In this document: one piece after another, positions 1 through 7,882 of the stretch
How the letters are laid out: each line of letters begins with the position of its first letter
Position numbering within the stretch: position 1 is the first letter of the stretch
DNA from: Thermodesulfobacteriota bacterium
GTDB lineage: Bacteria > Desulfobacterota > UBA8473
Length of the DNA: 53,309 bases
Reading direction: 5' to 3'
NCBI GenBank assembly: GCA_040757775.1
Contig: JBFLWQ010000024.1
Location: forward strand, 1 to 53,309
Notes under the pieces: generated by a model
What the model was told of the DNA's origin: nothing
What the model saw: the letters and a program-made list of their open reading frames with translations, nothing else
Database searches by the model: none
Program-made: the position numbers and the translations under genes

Positions 1-2
1 TT

Positions 3-155
3 GCCAAAGAACGACTTATGAAACATCATGGTGTCTCAAAAGAAAAGTTTCCATTATATTTAAAAGAACTCGAATTCCGTTATAATAATAGAAAAGAATC
101 TATCTTTAATCTGATAACAAAATATATTACAAATTTGGTGCCAAATCTTTTATAA
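3..155 (+). mobile_element. 3' end of an IS1595-like transposase gene (partial)
   Basis: An open frame runs in from the window edge and stops at 153-155. The 50 visible residues include KHHGVSKEKFPLYLKELEF followed by RYNNR, which resembles the C-terminal end of the ISXO2/IS1595-type transposase domain (known family, recognised by eye). The catalytic part lies outside the window, so the element may be intact or broken. It sits at the edge of a toxin-antitoxin and repeat-rich island, a usual setting for insertion sequences. Confidence 0.6.
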
Positions 156-161
156 TCACCT

Positions 162-340
162 ATTTATTTATTGCCGACCTTACGCCAACTAGTACATTCA
201 TGCAATACATGCACAAGGCTGAACATTGCCTTGCCTTTTCCCCCACACTTATTCCTGCCTGTGCAGGCACGGCAGACAGGCTGATGAAGCAATTGCTATC
301 TCTCTATTCACCCCTAAAAAGTACCTGGCATGATTTTTAA
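162..340. repeat. Dispersed repeat R1, copy 1
   Basis: This is the longest of four related copies (others near 1375, 2626 and 3519). It shares the core TTCATGCAATACATGCACAA and a following block ending in TTGCCTTTTC. With copy 4 it shares an upstream block (ATTTATTGCCGACCTTA). With copy 3 it shares a downstream block around CCTGGCATGATTTT. The stretch from 156 to 527 has no credible gene and holds only repeats. Confidence 0.75.
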
Positions 341-379
341 CTTGATAATTCCCTGTAGTTTGCTACAGGGTTTCCATAT

Positions 380-446
380 GTCATTCCTGCGAAAGCAGGA
401 ATCCAGAAAACTAAAAAACTGGATTCCGTGTCAAGCACGGAATGAC
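380..446. repeat. REP-like double hairpin inserted in repeat copy 1
   Basis: GTCATTCCTGC-GAAA-GCAGGAAT and ATTCCGTG-TCAA-GCACGGAATGAC form two hairpins, and the whole unit is an inverted repeat (GTCATTCC ... GGAATGAC). This is a familiar bacterial dispersed palindrome type. Comparison with R1 copy 3 suggests that roughly 341-508 is an insertion between two halves of the repeat, because the downstream piece AAGCTATACAAGCTTTTTAA recurs at 511-530 and is nearly contiguous with R1 in copy 3. Confidence 0.7.
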
Positions 447-527
447 AGGATACAGCATAGGAAAATTTATAATATTTGACACCTCATAGCTTGCTGCAGG
501 CGGTTTCATTAAAGCTATACAAGCTTT

Positions 528-752
528 TTAAATGTCATTTTTCTCACGTGTCTTATATTCCGCTGTCTCTTCACGAATTTCAATTTGTTCGGCAGGAATT
601 TTGACGATCTTCCCATCTCGCCAGATCACAATGGGATCTCCCGTGCGTTTGTGATCGGCAATAGCATGAGCCACAGCTTTCTTTAGCGCCTCTTCGGCAC
701 GAAACGCCATCGCCTTACCGGACATATTCTTGCCTGATTTCCCTTCTTTCAT
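528..752 (-). CDS. Small putative antitoxin partner of a zeta-toxin-like kinase
   Basis: A 74-residue protein with the conserved centre DPIVIWRDGKIVKIPAEQIE preceded by an amphipathic helix (EEALKKAVAHAIADHKR). It overlaps the upstream zeta-like gene by four bases, so the two are probably translationally coupled. I have seen proteins of this type beside zeta-toxin-like ATPases, so an antitoxin or accessory role is inferred. A clear paralogue lies at 2003-2224, sharing the WRDGK and IPAEQIE motifs and the C-terminal AEYKTR-KND. No DNA-binding motif is recognisable. Confidence 0.6.
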   Translation of the reverse strand: MKEGKSGKNMSGKAMAFRAEEALKKAVAHAIADHKRTGDPIVIWRDGKIVKIPAEQIEIREETAEYKTREKNDI

Positions 753-1327
753 GGCCTCACCATATTTGCAGATAATTTTGAGAATAAAGCCGGGTCAATA
801 AGTTCCAAGTCTCCAGCTTCTTCATAAGCGATCATTACAGGATCATCCTTTGAATTATCAAAAATTACCCAAAAATCCAGCAGCGGGCGATAAATATTGA
901 AGAGGTTGGAAAGTCCCCTGTTAAAACGGCGGCGAACAATTTTTTCCGGGACATTGTGACCTCCCCTTCTTACCCGATCAGCGATACGTTCAAGGGCAAT
1001 ATCAACATTATCAATCCAAAGAAAATAAAGATAAATTCGGTAGTCTTTGCTTTTCAAATCAGCCAGAAGACGCACATACGATTTTCCGGCCAAAGTTGTT
1101 TCAAATCCGAAGTCACTGCTACGGTCTGCCAGCAAATGAATCTGTTCAAGCATCAGTCTCCCGGCCCGAATCGCGGCCTGCTCCGGCGAAAATGGTGATA
1201 TCCCTTCAGCAATAAGGTCGGCATTTACAAACTCCAGACATTTTACATAATTGGGGAGAAATTCTTTTGCAAAGGTTGTTTTACCCGCGCCATTTGGTCC
1301 GGCGACAATGTATACATTTGGGGACAT
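749..1327 (-). CDS. Zeta-toxin-like P-loop kinase
   Basis: A 192-residue protein with Walker A GPNGAGKTT at residues 10-18, then VNADLIAEGISPF and FGFETTLAGKSY, the arrangement of zeta-toxin-like kinases of the AAA_33/zeta family. Zeta toxins phosphorylate UDP-N-acetylglucosamine; whether this shorter chromosomal relative does so is unknown, and many relatives are annotated only as ATP-binding proteins. It is the first gene of a two-gene minus-strand unit with the 74-residue partner. The start is supported by P-loop spacing from the N-terminus and a GGAA upstream. Confidence 0.7.
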   Translation of the reverse strand: MSPNVYIVAGPNGAGKTTFAKEFLPNYVKCLEFVNADLIAEGISPFSPEQAAIRAGRLMLEQIHLLADRSSDFGFETTLAGKSYVRLLADLKSKDYRIYLYFLWIDNVDIALERIADRVRRGGHNVPEKIVRRRFNRGLSNLFNIYRPLLDFWVIFDNSKDDPVMIAYEEAGDLELIDPALFSKLSANMVRP

Positions 1328-1374
1328 AGAACTGTTTCCATTAGCAATGACACATGTAATGGACGGTGTGATGA

Positions 1375-1480
1375 CCGTTCATGCAATACATGCACAAAAC
1401 CGAATATTGCCTTGCCTTTTCCTCACCCTTATTCCTGCCTGTGCAGGCACGGCAGACAGGCTGATGAAGAAATTGCCATC
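1375..1480. repeat. Dispersed repeat R1, copy 2
   Basis: From TTCATGCAATACATGCACAA onward this copy closely matches copy 1, including the palindromic CCTGCCTGTGCAGGCACGG and the following CTGATGAAG. It lacks the upstream ATTTATTGCCGACC block and the downstream CCTGGCATGATTTT block. Confidence 0.75.
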
Positions 1481-1534
1481 CAGTTTAATTAGCTGACCAT
1501 GCCGATGGGCTAATTGTTTTTCCGGTTCCCGCAC

Positions 1535-1662
1535 TTAAATCGCTCCAGCTTCTGTTTCTCTAAGAGGTAATGCAGTTACTTCCAGACCGGAGACCCTGTC
1601 ACAAATACCCTGTCATTGGTCAACAACTTTGCGTTTATAGCGATCGCGGTAGCAGCTATGAT
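1535..1662 (-). pseudogene. Truncated, frameshifted VapC-like PIN-domain toxin
   Basis: Reading the minus strand from about 1662 gives IIAATAIAINAKLLTNDRVF, the typical C-terminal PIN-domain segment (compare the IAATA...LVTRN motif of VapC toxins). The reading must then shift frame to continue as VSGLEVTALPLRETEAGAI and stop at 1535-1537. The N-terminal half with the first catalytic acidic residues is absent. The remnant abuts and slightly overlaps the 3' end of the antitoxin-like gene at 1656-1868, as expected if the cognate toxin was deleted and decayed. The rest of 1328-1655 holds only repeat R1. Confidence 0.55.
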
Positions 1663-1868
1663 TGCATTCCCTCACGCATCCTGCGCTGGAAGCTTACCGG
1701 ATCTTCGCTAAGCTGAATAACACCGATATGCTTGTTGATGCTCATTGTCTCCCGTTTTTTCTGTCCCTCCAGTATCTTTTCAATTTCAAGCCAGTCTTTG
1801 TAATTAATTTGCACCGCCACCGGCCTCATGTGCTCGTCATGAACGATTTTTTTTGAGATCGCACGCAT
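1656..1868 (-). CDS. Antitoxin-like small protein (orphaned)
   Basis: A 70-residue protein. Its start (MRAISKKIVHDEHMRPVAVQ) and a following helix (INYKDWLEIEKILE) resemble antitoxins encoded next to PIN-domain VapC toxins. The toxin remnant directly downstream supports this. A plausible ribosome binding site (AGGAGGAAAC) precedes the ATG. Function is inferred from context and composition; no DNA-binding domain can be assigned with certainty. Confidence 0.55.
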   Translation of the reverse strand: MRAISKKIVHDEHMRPVAVQINYKDWLEIEKILEGQKKRETMSINKHIGVIQLSEDPVSFQRRMREGMQS

Positions 1869-2002
1869 AGTTTCCTCCTGAATATATTATCTTATAAAGT
1901 TCACAAAAATTAAGTGAGTTTCAATGGCCTTCGGGTGGATTGTTCCTTCGTTTTTCATCGTGCCGGTAATCCCGCACTTTTGAGTTTTTCTTTGCCAAGT
2001 TG

Positions 2003-2224
2003 CTATTTGTCATTTTTATCACGTGTCTTATATTCCGCTGCCTGTTCACGAACTTCGATTTGCTCGGCAGGAATCTTGACGACCTTCCCATCTCGCCAGA
2101 TTACAATGGGATGCCCTGCTCTCTTGTGAGCTGCTATGGCTTTAGCGACTGCTTTTACAAGAGCCTCCTCAGCTCTAATTTCCAAAGGAATGTCCGTTAG
2201 TTTTTCTTCTATTGCTTTCATCAA
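2003..2224 (-). CDS. Second copy of the small zeta-associated protein (orphan)
   Basis: A 73-residue paralogue of the protein at 528-752. It shares RAEEAL-KAVA-AIA-HKR, the PIVIWRDGK-VKIPAEQIE core and the C-terminal AEYKTR-KND, and the DNA for the C-terminal half is clearly alike. No zeta-like kinase adjoins this copy; the upstream gene is the unrelated 85-residue antitoxin-like ORF. It is therefore either an orphan left after loss of its kinase or part of a rearranged module. Confidence 0.55.
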   Translation of the reverse strand: MMKAIEEKLTDIPLEIRAEEALVKAVAKAIAAHKRAGHPIVIWRDGKVVKIPAEQIEVREQAAEYKTRDKNDK

Positions 2225-2264
2225 AAATTAATCCTGGATACCCCGTGCGGAAGCACGGGGTTCT

Positions 2265-2522
2265 TTACTTAAGTTCCTCCCGAATTTCATATTTACCCTG
2301 AGGTGGACGGGTTAAGGGTTCGCCCTGCCAGGCGCCAGCCGTTTTTTCAAAAAAACCCGGAAGCCAGCCTCGTGCTTCGGGTGTGTCTGCCGCCGGTTCG
2401 GATTTCAAGCGTGGCTGAACCACCACGATTACATCCACTTCCTGATCTGTTATGTCCAAGGGCATCTGTATCTTCAAAATACCGTCTTTCCCCACATGGG
2501 AGGTCAACTCTATACTTTTCAT
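2265..2522 (-). CDS. Antitoxin-like small protein next to a missing toxin
   Basis: An 85-residue protein starting MKSIELTSHVGKDGILKIQM, with a beta-rich N-terminal part (IVVVQPRL) and a C-terminal segment GWLPGFFEKTAGAWQGEPL followed by a proline-rich tail. Similar small proteins are usually found directly upstream of PIN-domain toxins, where they are taken as antitoxins (from memory). Here the next gene downstream is the 73-residue zeta-associated paralogue, so the expected toxin is absent. Ribosome binding site GGAGG lies upstream of the ATG. Confidence 0.5.
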   Translation of the reverse strand: MKSIELTSHVGKDGILKIQMPLDITDQEVDVIVVVQPRLKSEPAADTPEARGWLPGFFEKTAGAWQGEPLTRPPQGKYEIREELK

Positions 2523-2625
2523 GATCCATCCTCCGTTACGATTGTTTTTAACAACCCTGCCCTAACATTTCAACATTTAGTCCATAAAGAGTCAGGGTAT
2601 AACATTTTAACCTATCTCATCAGCA

Positions 2626-2768
2626 ACATTCATGCAATATGTGCACAAAACTGAATATTACCTTGCCTTTTTCCCCCATGCTTATTCTGATGAAGCAATT
2701 GCCATTCCTCTAACCCCTAAAAAGTCCCTGGCATGATTTTCAATATTAAGCTATACAAGCTTTTTAAA
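2626..2768. repeat. Dispersed repeat R1, copy 3
   Basis: This copy carries the TTCATGCAATATGTGCACAA core, the TGATGAAGCAATTGCCAT block, CCCCTAAAAAGT-CCTGGCATGATTTT and, nearly contiguous, AAGCTATACAAGCTTTTTAA. The last piece is displaced by about 170 bp in copy 1. It lacks the palindrome CCTGCCTGTGCAGG found in copies 1 and 2. The rest of the 2523-2843 gap shows nothing I recognise. Confidence 0.7.
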
Positions 2769-2843
2769 CTGAATCCTCACCGTTTTTCCTTCTTTAACGG
2801 CTGCCTGATCGCAAGTACAAATACCTTAAAAATGGTGGTTATA

Positions 2844-3119
2844 TTATCCAAAAAGGTCTGAATGTGTACCGGTTCGTGTTAAATAAACGGCGTTGCTATC
2901 TGCCTTCCAGATTAGCAACCAATCAGGTTCAATATGACATTCCATATAACCTGAGTATTTGCCTTTCAAGGGATGAGGTTTGTATTCCTGGGGTAGGGTG
3001 TCGCCCGATTGAAGCATTTTAATAACTTTTTGAAGGGATTCTAAATTCTGGTTACGCCTTTTTGCTCGATTGACATCCTTAGAGAATCTTTTTGTCCATA
3101 TCAGTTTCCTGAAACTCAT
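2844..3119 (-). CDS. YafQ/RelE-family mRNA interferase toxin
   Basis: A 91-residue basic protein. It has HPLKGKYSGYMECHIEPDWL followed by LIWKAD and a C-terminal LTRTGTHSDLF, the hallmark pattern of YafQ-type ribosome-dependent mRNA interferases (the catalytic histidines and the basic and aromatic residues are present). Its start overlaps the stop of the upstream DinJ-like antitoxin gene by four bases, the normal antitoxin-first order. It is full length for the family and probably functional. Gene symbol left blank because the RelE superfamily is large. Confidence 0.85.
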   Translation of the reverse strand: MSFRKLIWTKRFSKDVNRAKRRNQNLESLQKVIKMLQSGDTLPQEYKPHPLKGKYSGYMECHIEPDWLLIWKADSNAVYLTRTGTHSDLFG

Positions 3120-3376
3120 ATACCAATCTTTTCTAACATTTCTTCAACGGTATCAGCTGACTCAAGATTACGATTGTTTTCAATGTCATCCATAGCATAT
3201 AGCGTTTCCTTATTAGGCAGCCGCAAATCAAACGGAATGCCCCTGTAATTGATAACCTGTTTCAAAAAAAGATTAACTGCCGAGGAGATATTTAATCCGA
3301 GACCATTTAATACGACCTCTGCACCCCTTTTAATATCCTCGGTTGTTCTAACATTTATATTTGTATTTTTAGCCAT
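3116..3376 (-). CDS. DinJ/RelB-family antitoxin
   Basis: An 86-residue protein with an N-terminal ribbon-helix-helix-like segment (NINVRTTEDIKRGAEVVLNG, then LGLNISSAVNLFLKQVI) and the DinJ-type NYRGIPFDLRLPN. It should bind and neutralise the YafQ-like toxin encoded directly downstream and repress the pair. GGGTAAGGG lies a few bases before the ATG. No clear operator palindrome was found upstream. Confidence 0.85.
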   Translation of the reverse strand: MAKNTNINVRTTEDIKRGAEVVLNGLGLNISSAVNLFLKQVINYRGIPFDLRLPNKETLYAMDDIENNRNLESADTVEEMLEKIGI

Positions 3377-3518
3377 AATTCAAACCCTTACCCTATAAAT
3401 ATTAAAAAAGCTGGATCTATATTTGCTATATGCTGTATCTCAAAATTAACGCATTGTCAATACAAACGTTAACAGCATTAAAAGTAATTGTTTTATTAGA
3501 GAAATTCCATGTACACCA

Positions 3519-3600
3519 TACTTATTTATTGCCGACCTTACATAAACAGGTACGTTCATGCAATACGTACACAAAATCTAACATTGCCTTGTCTTTTCCC
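3519..3600. repeat. Dispersed repeat R1, copy 4
   Basis: It matches the 5' part of copy 1: ATTTATTGCCGACCTTA, then TTCATGCAATACGTACACAA, then ACATTGCCTTGTCTTTTCCC. It ends directly before the 3' end of the ATPase gene. It is the only other copy with the GCCGACC block. Confidence 0.7.
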
Positions 3601-3602
3601 TA

Positions 3603-4745
3603 CTACATAATTTCAAAAAGCTGGTTGATCGAAATAAAGCGCACCAAGAGATCCCCATAACGCCGCTGATAAGAGAATTTAATATTGGGACTCAGCACGT
3701 AATTTTCCCCTTCAGGATATAGAGAGCGAAATACAATAAGATTGGCAGGATCAAAGTGATCGGGATTGATTTTGCATTCAATGGCATCTGCTTGTTGCCC
3801 TCGACCTTTAATCACAACAAAATCTATCTCTCGTCCGGATTTATCCCTCCAGTAAAGCAAGTTGCGATTATCAACGGCTGTGCGCAGAGTATCGAGCACC
3901 AGATGTTCCCACAAAAGACCTCGATCATCTTCCCGAATAGTGTTCCAACCCTTGACAAACGTGACAAAACCTGTATCAAAGGTATAACATTTGGGTCTGC
4001 GCGTAATTTCGCGCCGGCCGCCTCCCTGAAATGGAGGAACTAAGAATACCGCATGGGCAATACTCATGGCTTCTACATGCGCTTTTACCGTAGGTCTGCT
4101 TAAATCACTTAAACTAGCCAGATTGGTATAGTCTATAAGACTTCCACTTTGCCGTAACAATAAATGCAGTAATCTTATGAAACCAGTACGGTTGCGGATA
4201 TTAAAAAGTTCCTGGATGTCCCGGGCATAAAAACTATCCATCCATTCCGAAAAAAAGGCTGCATTCTTCGTTTCCGACAGCAAGGGTTCAGGCAACCCTC
4301 CATGGAGTAATCGACGGTCCAGTTCTTTTATATTGAAGTTGTCTGTACATTCACTCCAGAGCACCGGCGGTAAATAGATCATCTGCTTTCGTCCCGTCAG
4401 ACTATCGCGAAATTTTTTAGTAGCTGCCAACGTAGAAGAACCTGTTGCGAGCACTTTCAGGTGAGTATATACATCTGCTGCAATTTTCAATAAACGGCTC
4501 GGATCCTCTAAACGGTGGATTTCATCAAAGATAACGATGGTTCCCTTATCGAGGCTGTCATAGAAAGATTCCGGATCAACTAATTGGCGTCCCACCGAAG
4601 GCAGATCACAATTTTGATAGACTGCCTTGGGAAACATCTGGGCTAAGGTTGTTTTACCTACCCGGCGAACTCCGGATAGCCACACAACCGGTCGTCTTTC
4701 CCAAGCCTGCTGAATTCGTTGCATCCAAAATATACGTTCAATCAT
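3603..4745 (-). CDS. AAA ATPase with DUF4143 C-terminal domain
   Basis: The AAA_14/DUF4143 architecture is clear: Walker A GVRRVGKTT, Walker B IVIFDEIHR, sensor-like LATGSS, then a C-terminal nuclease-like domain with REIDFVVIKG and AIECK. Members are common in accessory regions and have no firm role. The frame can be extended to an ATG at 4763, but that codon lies inside the spacer of a good promoter (TTGACA at 4777-4782, TAAATA at 4754-4759). The ATG at 4745 is therefore more likely, leaving an almost leaderless message. Confidence 0.75.
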   Translation of the reverse strand: MIERIFWMQRIQQAWERRPVVWLSGVRRVGKTTLAQMFPKAVYQNCDLPSVGRQLVDPESFYDSLDKGTIVIFDEIHRLEDPSRLLKIAADVYTHLKVLATGSSTLAATKKFRDSLTGRKQMIYLPPVLWSECTDNFNIKELDRRLLHGGLPEPLLSETKNAAFFSEWMDSFYARDIQELFNIRNRTGFIRLLHLLLRQSGSLIDYTNLASLSDLSRPTVKAHVEAMSIAHAVFLVPPFQGGGRREITRRPKCYTFDTGFVTFVKGWNTIREDDRGLLWEHLVLDTLRTAVDNRNLLYWRDKSGREIDFVVIKGRGQQADAIECKINPDHFDPANLIVFRSLYPEGENYVLSPNIKFSYQRRYGDLLVRFISINQLFEIM

Positions 4746-4753
4746 GGGAAACA

Positions 4754-4782
4754 TATTTACCATTTAGACGTCTAAATGTCAA
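4754..4782 (-). promoter_or_regulatory. Promoter of the ATPase gene with a palindrome in its spacer
   Basis: On the minus strand TTGACA (4782-4777), a 17-base spacer and TAAATA (4759-4754) form a good sigma-70-type promoter. The spacer region contains the perfect 18-base palindrome CATTTAGACGTCTAAATG at 4761-4778, placed where a repressor would block polymerase. The palindrome and promoter are seen in the sequence; the operator role is inferred. Confidence 0.55.
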
Positions 4783-4923
4783 GTATAAATACATTTAAAG
4801 TAATCTTTTTTCTTTCAACCGGGGGCTATGGGGTCAAATCTCTCTGTGATTCTGCTGTCCGTGTTGTCTTTCTTAGGTAATATTAGAATATCCCGAAAAC
4901 TTTTTGTTAGATTCTATCATGTA

Positions 4924-4952
4924 TTGCATTGTAAAATATTGTATGGTATTCT
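4924..4952 (+). promoter_or_regulatory. Candidate promoter of fbp
   Basis: TTGCAT (4924-4929), 17 bases, TATTCT (4947-4952), about 48 bases before the fbp start. Only a moderate match to the sigma-70 consensus, with no experimental support. Confidence 0.35.
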
Positions 4953-4999
4953 TTTATGGTATTTGATATTCACCCCATCCTTATGAAAGGAGGCGAAAA

Positions 5000-6016
5000 A
5001 TGAGTAAATTTGGAATGACCGTAACAGAGCACCTCTTGAGCCAGCAGAGGTTACACCCTGATGCTACCGGAGCCTTCACGGTTCTTCTTTCAGAACTGAT
5101 CGTGGCGGCAAAGATTATTTCAAAAGAAGCAAGAAAGTCGGGTTTAACGGATATTTTAGGGTTTACCGGTGACATAAATGTTCAGGGTGAGGCGGTAAAA
5201 AAACTGGATGAATTTGCTAACACCTCAATTATCAGACGAATGTCTCACCTGGGCCAGTTATGTGCCATGGTATCTGAAGAGAGTGCTGACATTATTGAGA
5301 TACCAAGCAAGTATCAAAAGGGCAATTATGTCTTAATCTTCGATCCATTGGATGGTTCATCAAATATCGATGCCAATGTTAACATAGGTACTATATTTTC
5401 CATTTACAAAAAGGTTACCCCTGGTGAACAGGTTGCAAGCGTCGATGTACTTCAACCCGGATACAGACAGGTGGCGGCAGGGTATTTCCTCTATGGTACG
5501 AGCACTATGATGGTATATTCAACAGGAGATGGCCTCCATGGGTTTACCCTATACCCTGCTGTAGGGGAATTCTTGCTTTCCCACGAAGATATCAGGATAC
5601 CTGAAAAGGGGAGCATATTTAGTGTAAACATGGGTTATGCCAGTTATTGGGACGAAAATGTCAGGGCCGTTGTAGATCATTTTACAAAGGCAGACCCGGA
5701 AAAAGGTTTGCCATACTCTTTGCGATATATCGGTTCCCTTGTGGCAGATTTTCATCGTACCCTTCTCTACGGCGGTATTTTCATGTATCCTCCTGACAAA
5801 AAGGACCCCAAAAAACCCCATGGCAAACTGAGACTGACGTGTGAGTGTGCCCCCCTGGCTATGTTGGTAAAGCAGGCAGGTGGTATGGCCACAGATGGAG
5901 AAAGAGACATACTGGAGATCGAGCCAGGAGAAATCCATCAGAGGGTTCCCCTGTATATCGGTTCTGCAAAGGACGTGAAAACAGTTATGGAAATATTGAA
6001 AACAGAGAGGAAATAA
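5000..6016 (+). CDS. fbp: Class I fructose-1,6-bisphosphatase
   Basis: The 338-residue protein carries the metal-binding FBPase signature [10 protein letters not shown], an EES motif before it (VSEESADI) and the C-terminal [20 protein letters not shown], all typical of class I enzymes. It hydrolyses fructose-1,6-bisphosphate to fructose-6-phosphate in gluconeogenesis, which fits an organism that builds sugars from acetyl-CoA or C1 units. A strong GGAGG site precedes the ATG. A histidine kinase gene follows after only 10 bases, so they may be co-transcribed. Length is normal. Confidence 0.95.
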   Translation: MSKFGMTVTEHLLSQQRLHPDATGAFTVLLSELIVAAKIISKEARKSGLTDILGFTGDINVQGEAVKKLDEFANTSIIRRMSHLGQLCAMVSEESADIIEIPSKYQKGNYVLIFDPLDGSSNIDANVNIGTIFSIYKKVTPGEQVASVDVLQPGYRQVAAGYFLYGTSTMMVYSTGDGLHGFTLYPAVGEFLLSHEDIRIPEKGSIFSVNMGYASYWDENVRAVVDHFTKADPEKGLPYSLRYIGSLVADFHRTLLYGGIFMYPPDKKDPKKPHGKLRLTCECAPLAMLVKQAGGMATDGERDILEIEPGEIHQRVPLYIGSAKDVKTVMEILKTERK

Positions 6017-6026
6017 GCAGCAAATA

Positions 6027-7877
6027 ATGGAAGATGAACTCCGCACAGTAATAGAGATGAGTAATGCTGGTATAGTAATCCTGGATGGGGATTATAATAT
6101 CAGGTTTGCAAATAAGAGTGCCTCAGAGTTGACTGGCTATCAGGTAGAAGAGTTCCTGGGAATGAACTTCGTGGACCTATTCAGCGCTGAGAATAAAAAG
6201 ACCATCAAGGATATGTTAGCAGAATATAAGATGGAAGAGAGCATACGTTCATGTTCTGAGTTAGAGATTCTAACAGCCCAGGGCAACAGGAAGGAAACAG
6301 AGGTTTGTATTGCAACTACTAAGGGCAGCGATGGAACCAGGAAGATATATGCGTATCTTCGAGATATTTCTGAAAGGAAGAGGTCTGAAGAAAAGCTAAA
6401 GATGACTGAGGAGAAATACAGCCTCTTGTTCGAAAGGGTTCAACAGGGTTTGTTCATAAGCAGCAGGGAAGGTAAGTTTATCGAATGCAATCAGGCGATG
6501 CTGGATATGTTAGGCTACGGAGACAAAGAGGAGTTTTTGTCCCTTGATATTGCAAGGGATGTGTACGTAAACCCTGAAGATAGAAGGATTTTCCAGGAAC
6601 TGGTGGAGAGAGATGGTTCTGTCAAGGAATACGAGGTTGAGTTAAAGAGAAAAGATGGGAAGAAGGTTACTATCTTGCTGACGGGTAATATAAAGAGAGA
6701 TAGGGATGGAGAAATAACCGGGTATGAGGGGATAAACACCGATATTACAGAGAGGAAAAATATAGAGCATGAACTGCGAAAAGCTAATGATTTTTTTAGG
6801 AACCTCATCGATAGCTCGGTAGACGGGATAATTGCTGCTGATATAAAGGGGAATATAGTAATCTTTAACAAAGGAACTGAGAAACTGCTGGGATATAAGG
6901 CTTCAGAGGTGATTGGAAAGCTGCACATAACAGGGATATACCCTCCTGGTGTTGCCAAAGATATTATGAGAAAGTTAAGAAGCCAGGAATTTGGAGGTGT
7001 GGGGAAGTTAGAGACAACTCAGAGTACTCTGGTTGACAAAAATGGAGAACATATACCCATAAACATCTCAGCTGCCATAGTCTATGAGGATGGGAAGGAA
7101 GTAGCGACTGTTGGCATATTCACCGACCTGAGAGAAAAATTGAGGATGGAGAGGGAGCTGCAGGATGCCCAATTACAGCTCCTTCAGTCGGATAAGATGT
7201 CTTCCCTGGGGAAACTGGCTGCTGGTGTTGCCCATGAAATAAACAACCCTTTAGGTGGGATTCTGATATATTCCAACCTCCTTATAGAAGAGATGGAGGA
7301 TAGTGATCCAAACAGGGAAGATTTAAAAAGAATAGCTGAGGAGGCCACCCGGTGTAAAGAGATAGTAAAAAGCCTTCTGGAGTTTGCCCGACAGACCGGG
7401 CCAAGAATGGAGCCCCTAGATATTAACCGGTCAATCAACGAAGGTCTCTTCTTTCTGGAAAACCAGGCAGCCTTTCTTAATATCGAAATAATAAAAAAAT
7501 TAGACCCCACACTTCCTCTAATAGAGGGCAATCCCAGCCAATTAAAGCAGGTTTTTATGAATATTATGGTCAATGCTGCTGAGTCTATGGAAGGCAGGGG
7601 GACATTAACCGTAACAACAGCTCTGCGGTCCGAAAACAATTCGGTTTTAATTGAATTTTCAGATACCGGGAAAGGGATACCTCCAGAATATATCTCCAAG
7701 ATATTCGATCCGTTCTTTACCACAAAAGAGGTTGGAAAGGGAACCGGGCTTGGACTTAGTTTATCTTACGGGGTGATAGAACAACACAAGGGAAAGATAG
7801 ATGTAAAGAGTAAGGTTGGAGGAGGGACCTGTTTTATAATTGAGTTGCCTGTGAAACATGAGGGTTCAGCCAACTAA
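6027..7877 (+). CDS. Cytosolic PAS-domain sensor histidine kinase
   Basis: A 616-residue protein with three PAS/PAC units (about residues 5-115, 125-245 and 250-375), a short coiled linker, a HisKA dimerisation domain with GVAHEINNPLGGIL (phospho-acceptor His) and a HATPase domain with the N box (NIMVNAAESM), DTGKGIPPEYISKIFDPFFT and GTGLGLSL. No transmembrane segments or signal peptide are visible, so it should sense a cytoplasmic signal (redox state or a ligand). No receiver domain is fused and no response regulator adjoins. It sits between fbp and the metF1 promoter. Confidence 0.9.
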   Translation: MEDELRTVIEMSNAGIVILDGDYNIRFANKSASELTGYQVEEFLGMNFVDLFSAENKKTIKDMLAEYKMEESIRSCSELEILTAQGNRKETEVCIATTKGSDGTRKIYAYLRDISERKRSEEKLKMTEEKYSLLFERVQQGLFISSREGKFIECNQAMLDMLGYGDKEEFLSLDIARDVYVNPEDRRIFQELVERDGSVKEYEVELKRKDGKKVTILLTGNIKRDRDGEITGYEGINTDITERKNIEHELRKANDFFRNLIDSSVDGIIAADIKGNIVIFNKGTEKLLGYKASEVIGKLHITGIYPPGVAKDIMRKLRSQEFGGVGKLETTQSTLVDKNGEHIPINISAAIVYEDGKEVATVGIFTDLREKLRMERELQDAQLQLLQSDKMSSLGKLAAGVAHEINNPLGGILIYSNLLIEEMEDSDPNREDLKRIAEEATRCKEIVKSLLEFARQTGPRMEPLDINRSINEGLFFLENQAAFLNIEIIKKLDPTLPLIEGNPSQLKQVFMNIMVNAAESMEGRGTLTVTTALRSENNSVLIEFSDTGKGIPPEYISKIFDPFFTTKEVGKGTGLGLSLSYGVIEQHKGKIDVKSKVGGGTCFIIELPVKHEGSAN

Positions 7878-7882
7878 AAATC

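Noticed and set aside
4754-4763. Start of the DUF4143 ATPase at 4763
   Set aside because: The codon lies between the -35 and -10 of the best promoter, so it would not be in the transcript.
6515-6958. 147-residue serine-rich minus-strand ORF
   Set aside because: Antisense to the PAS region of a clear histidine kinase; no coding signature.
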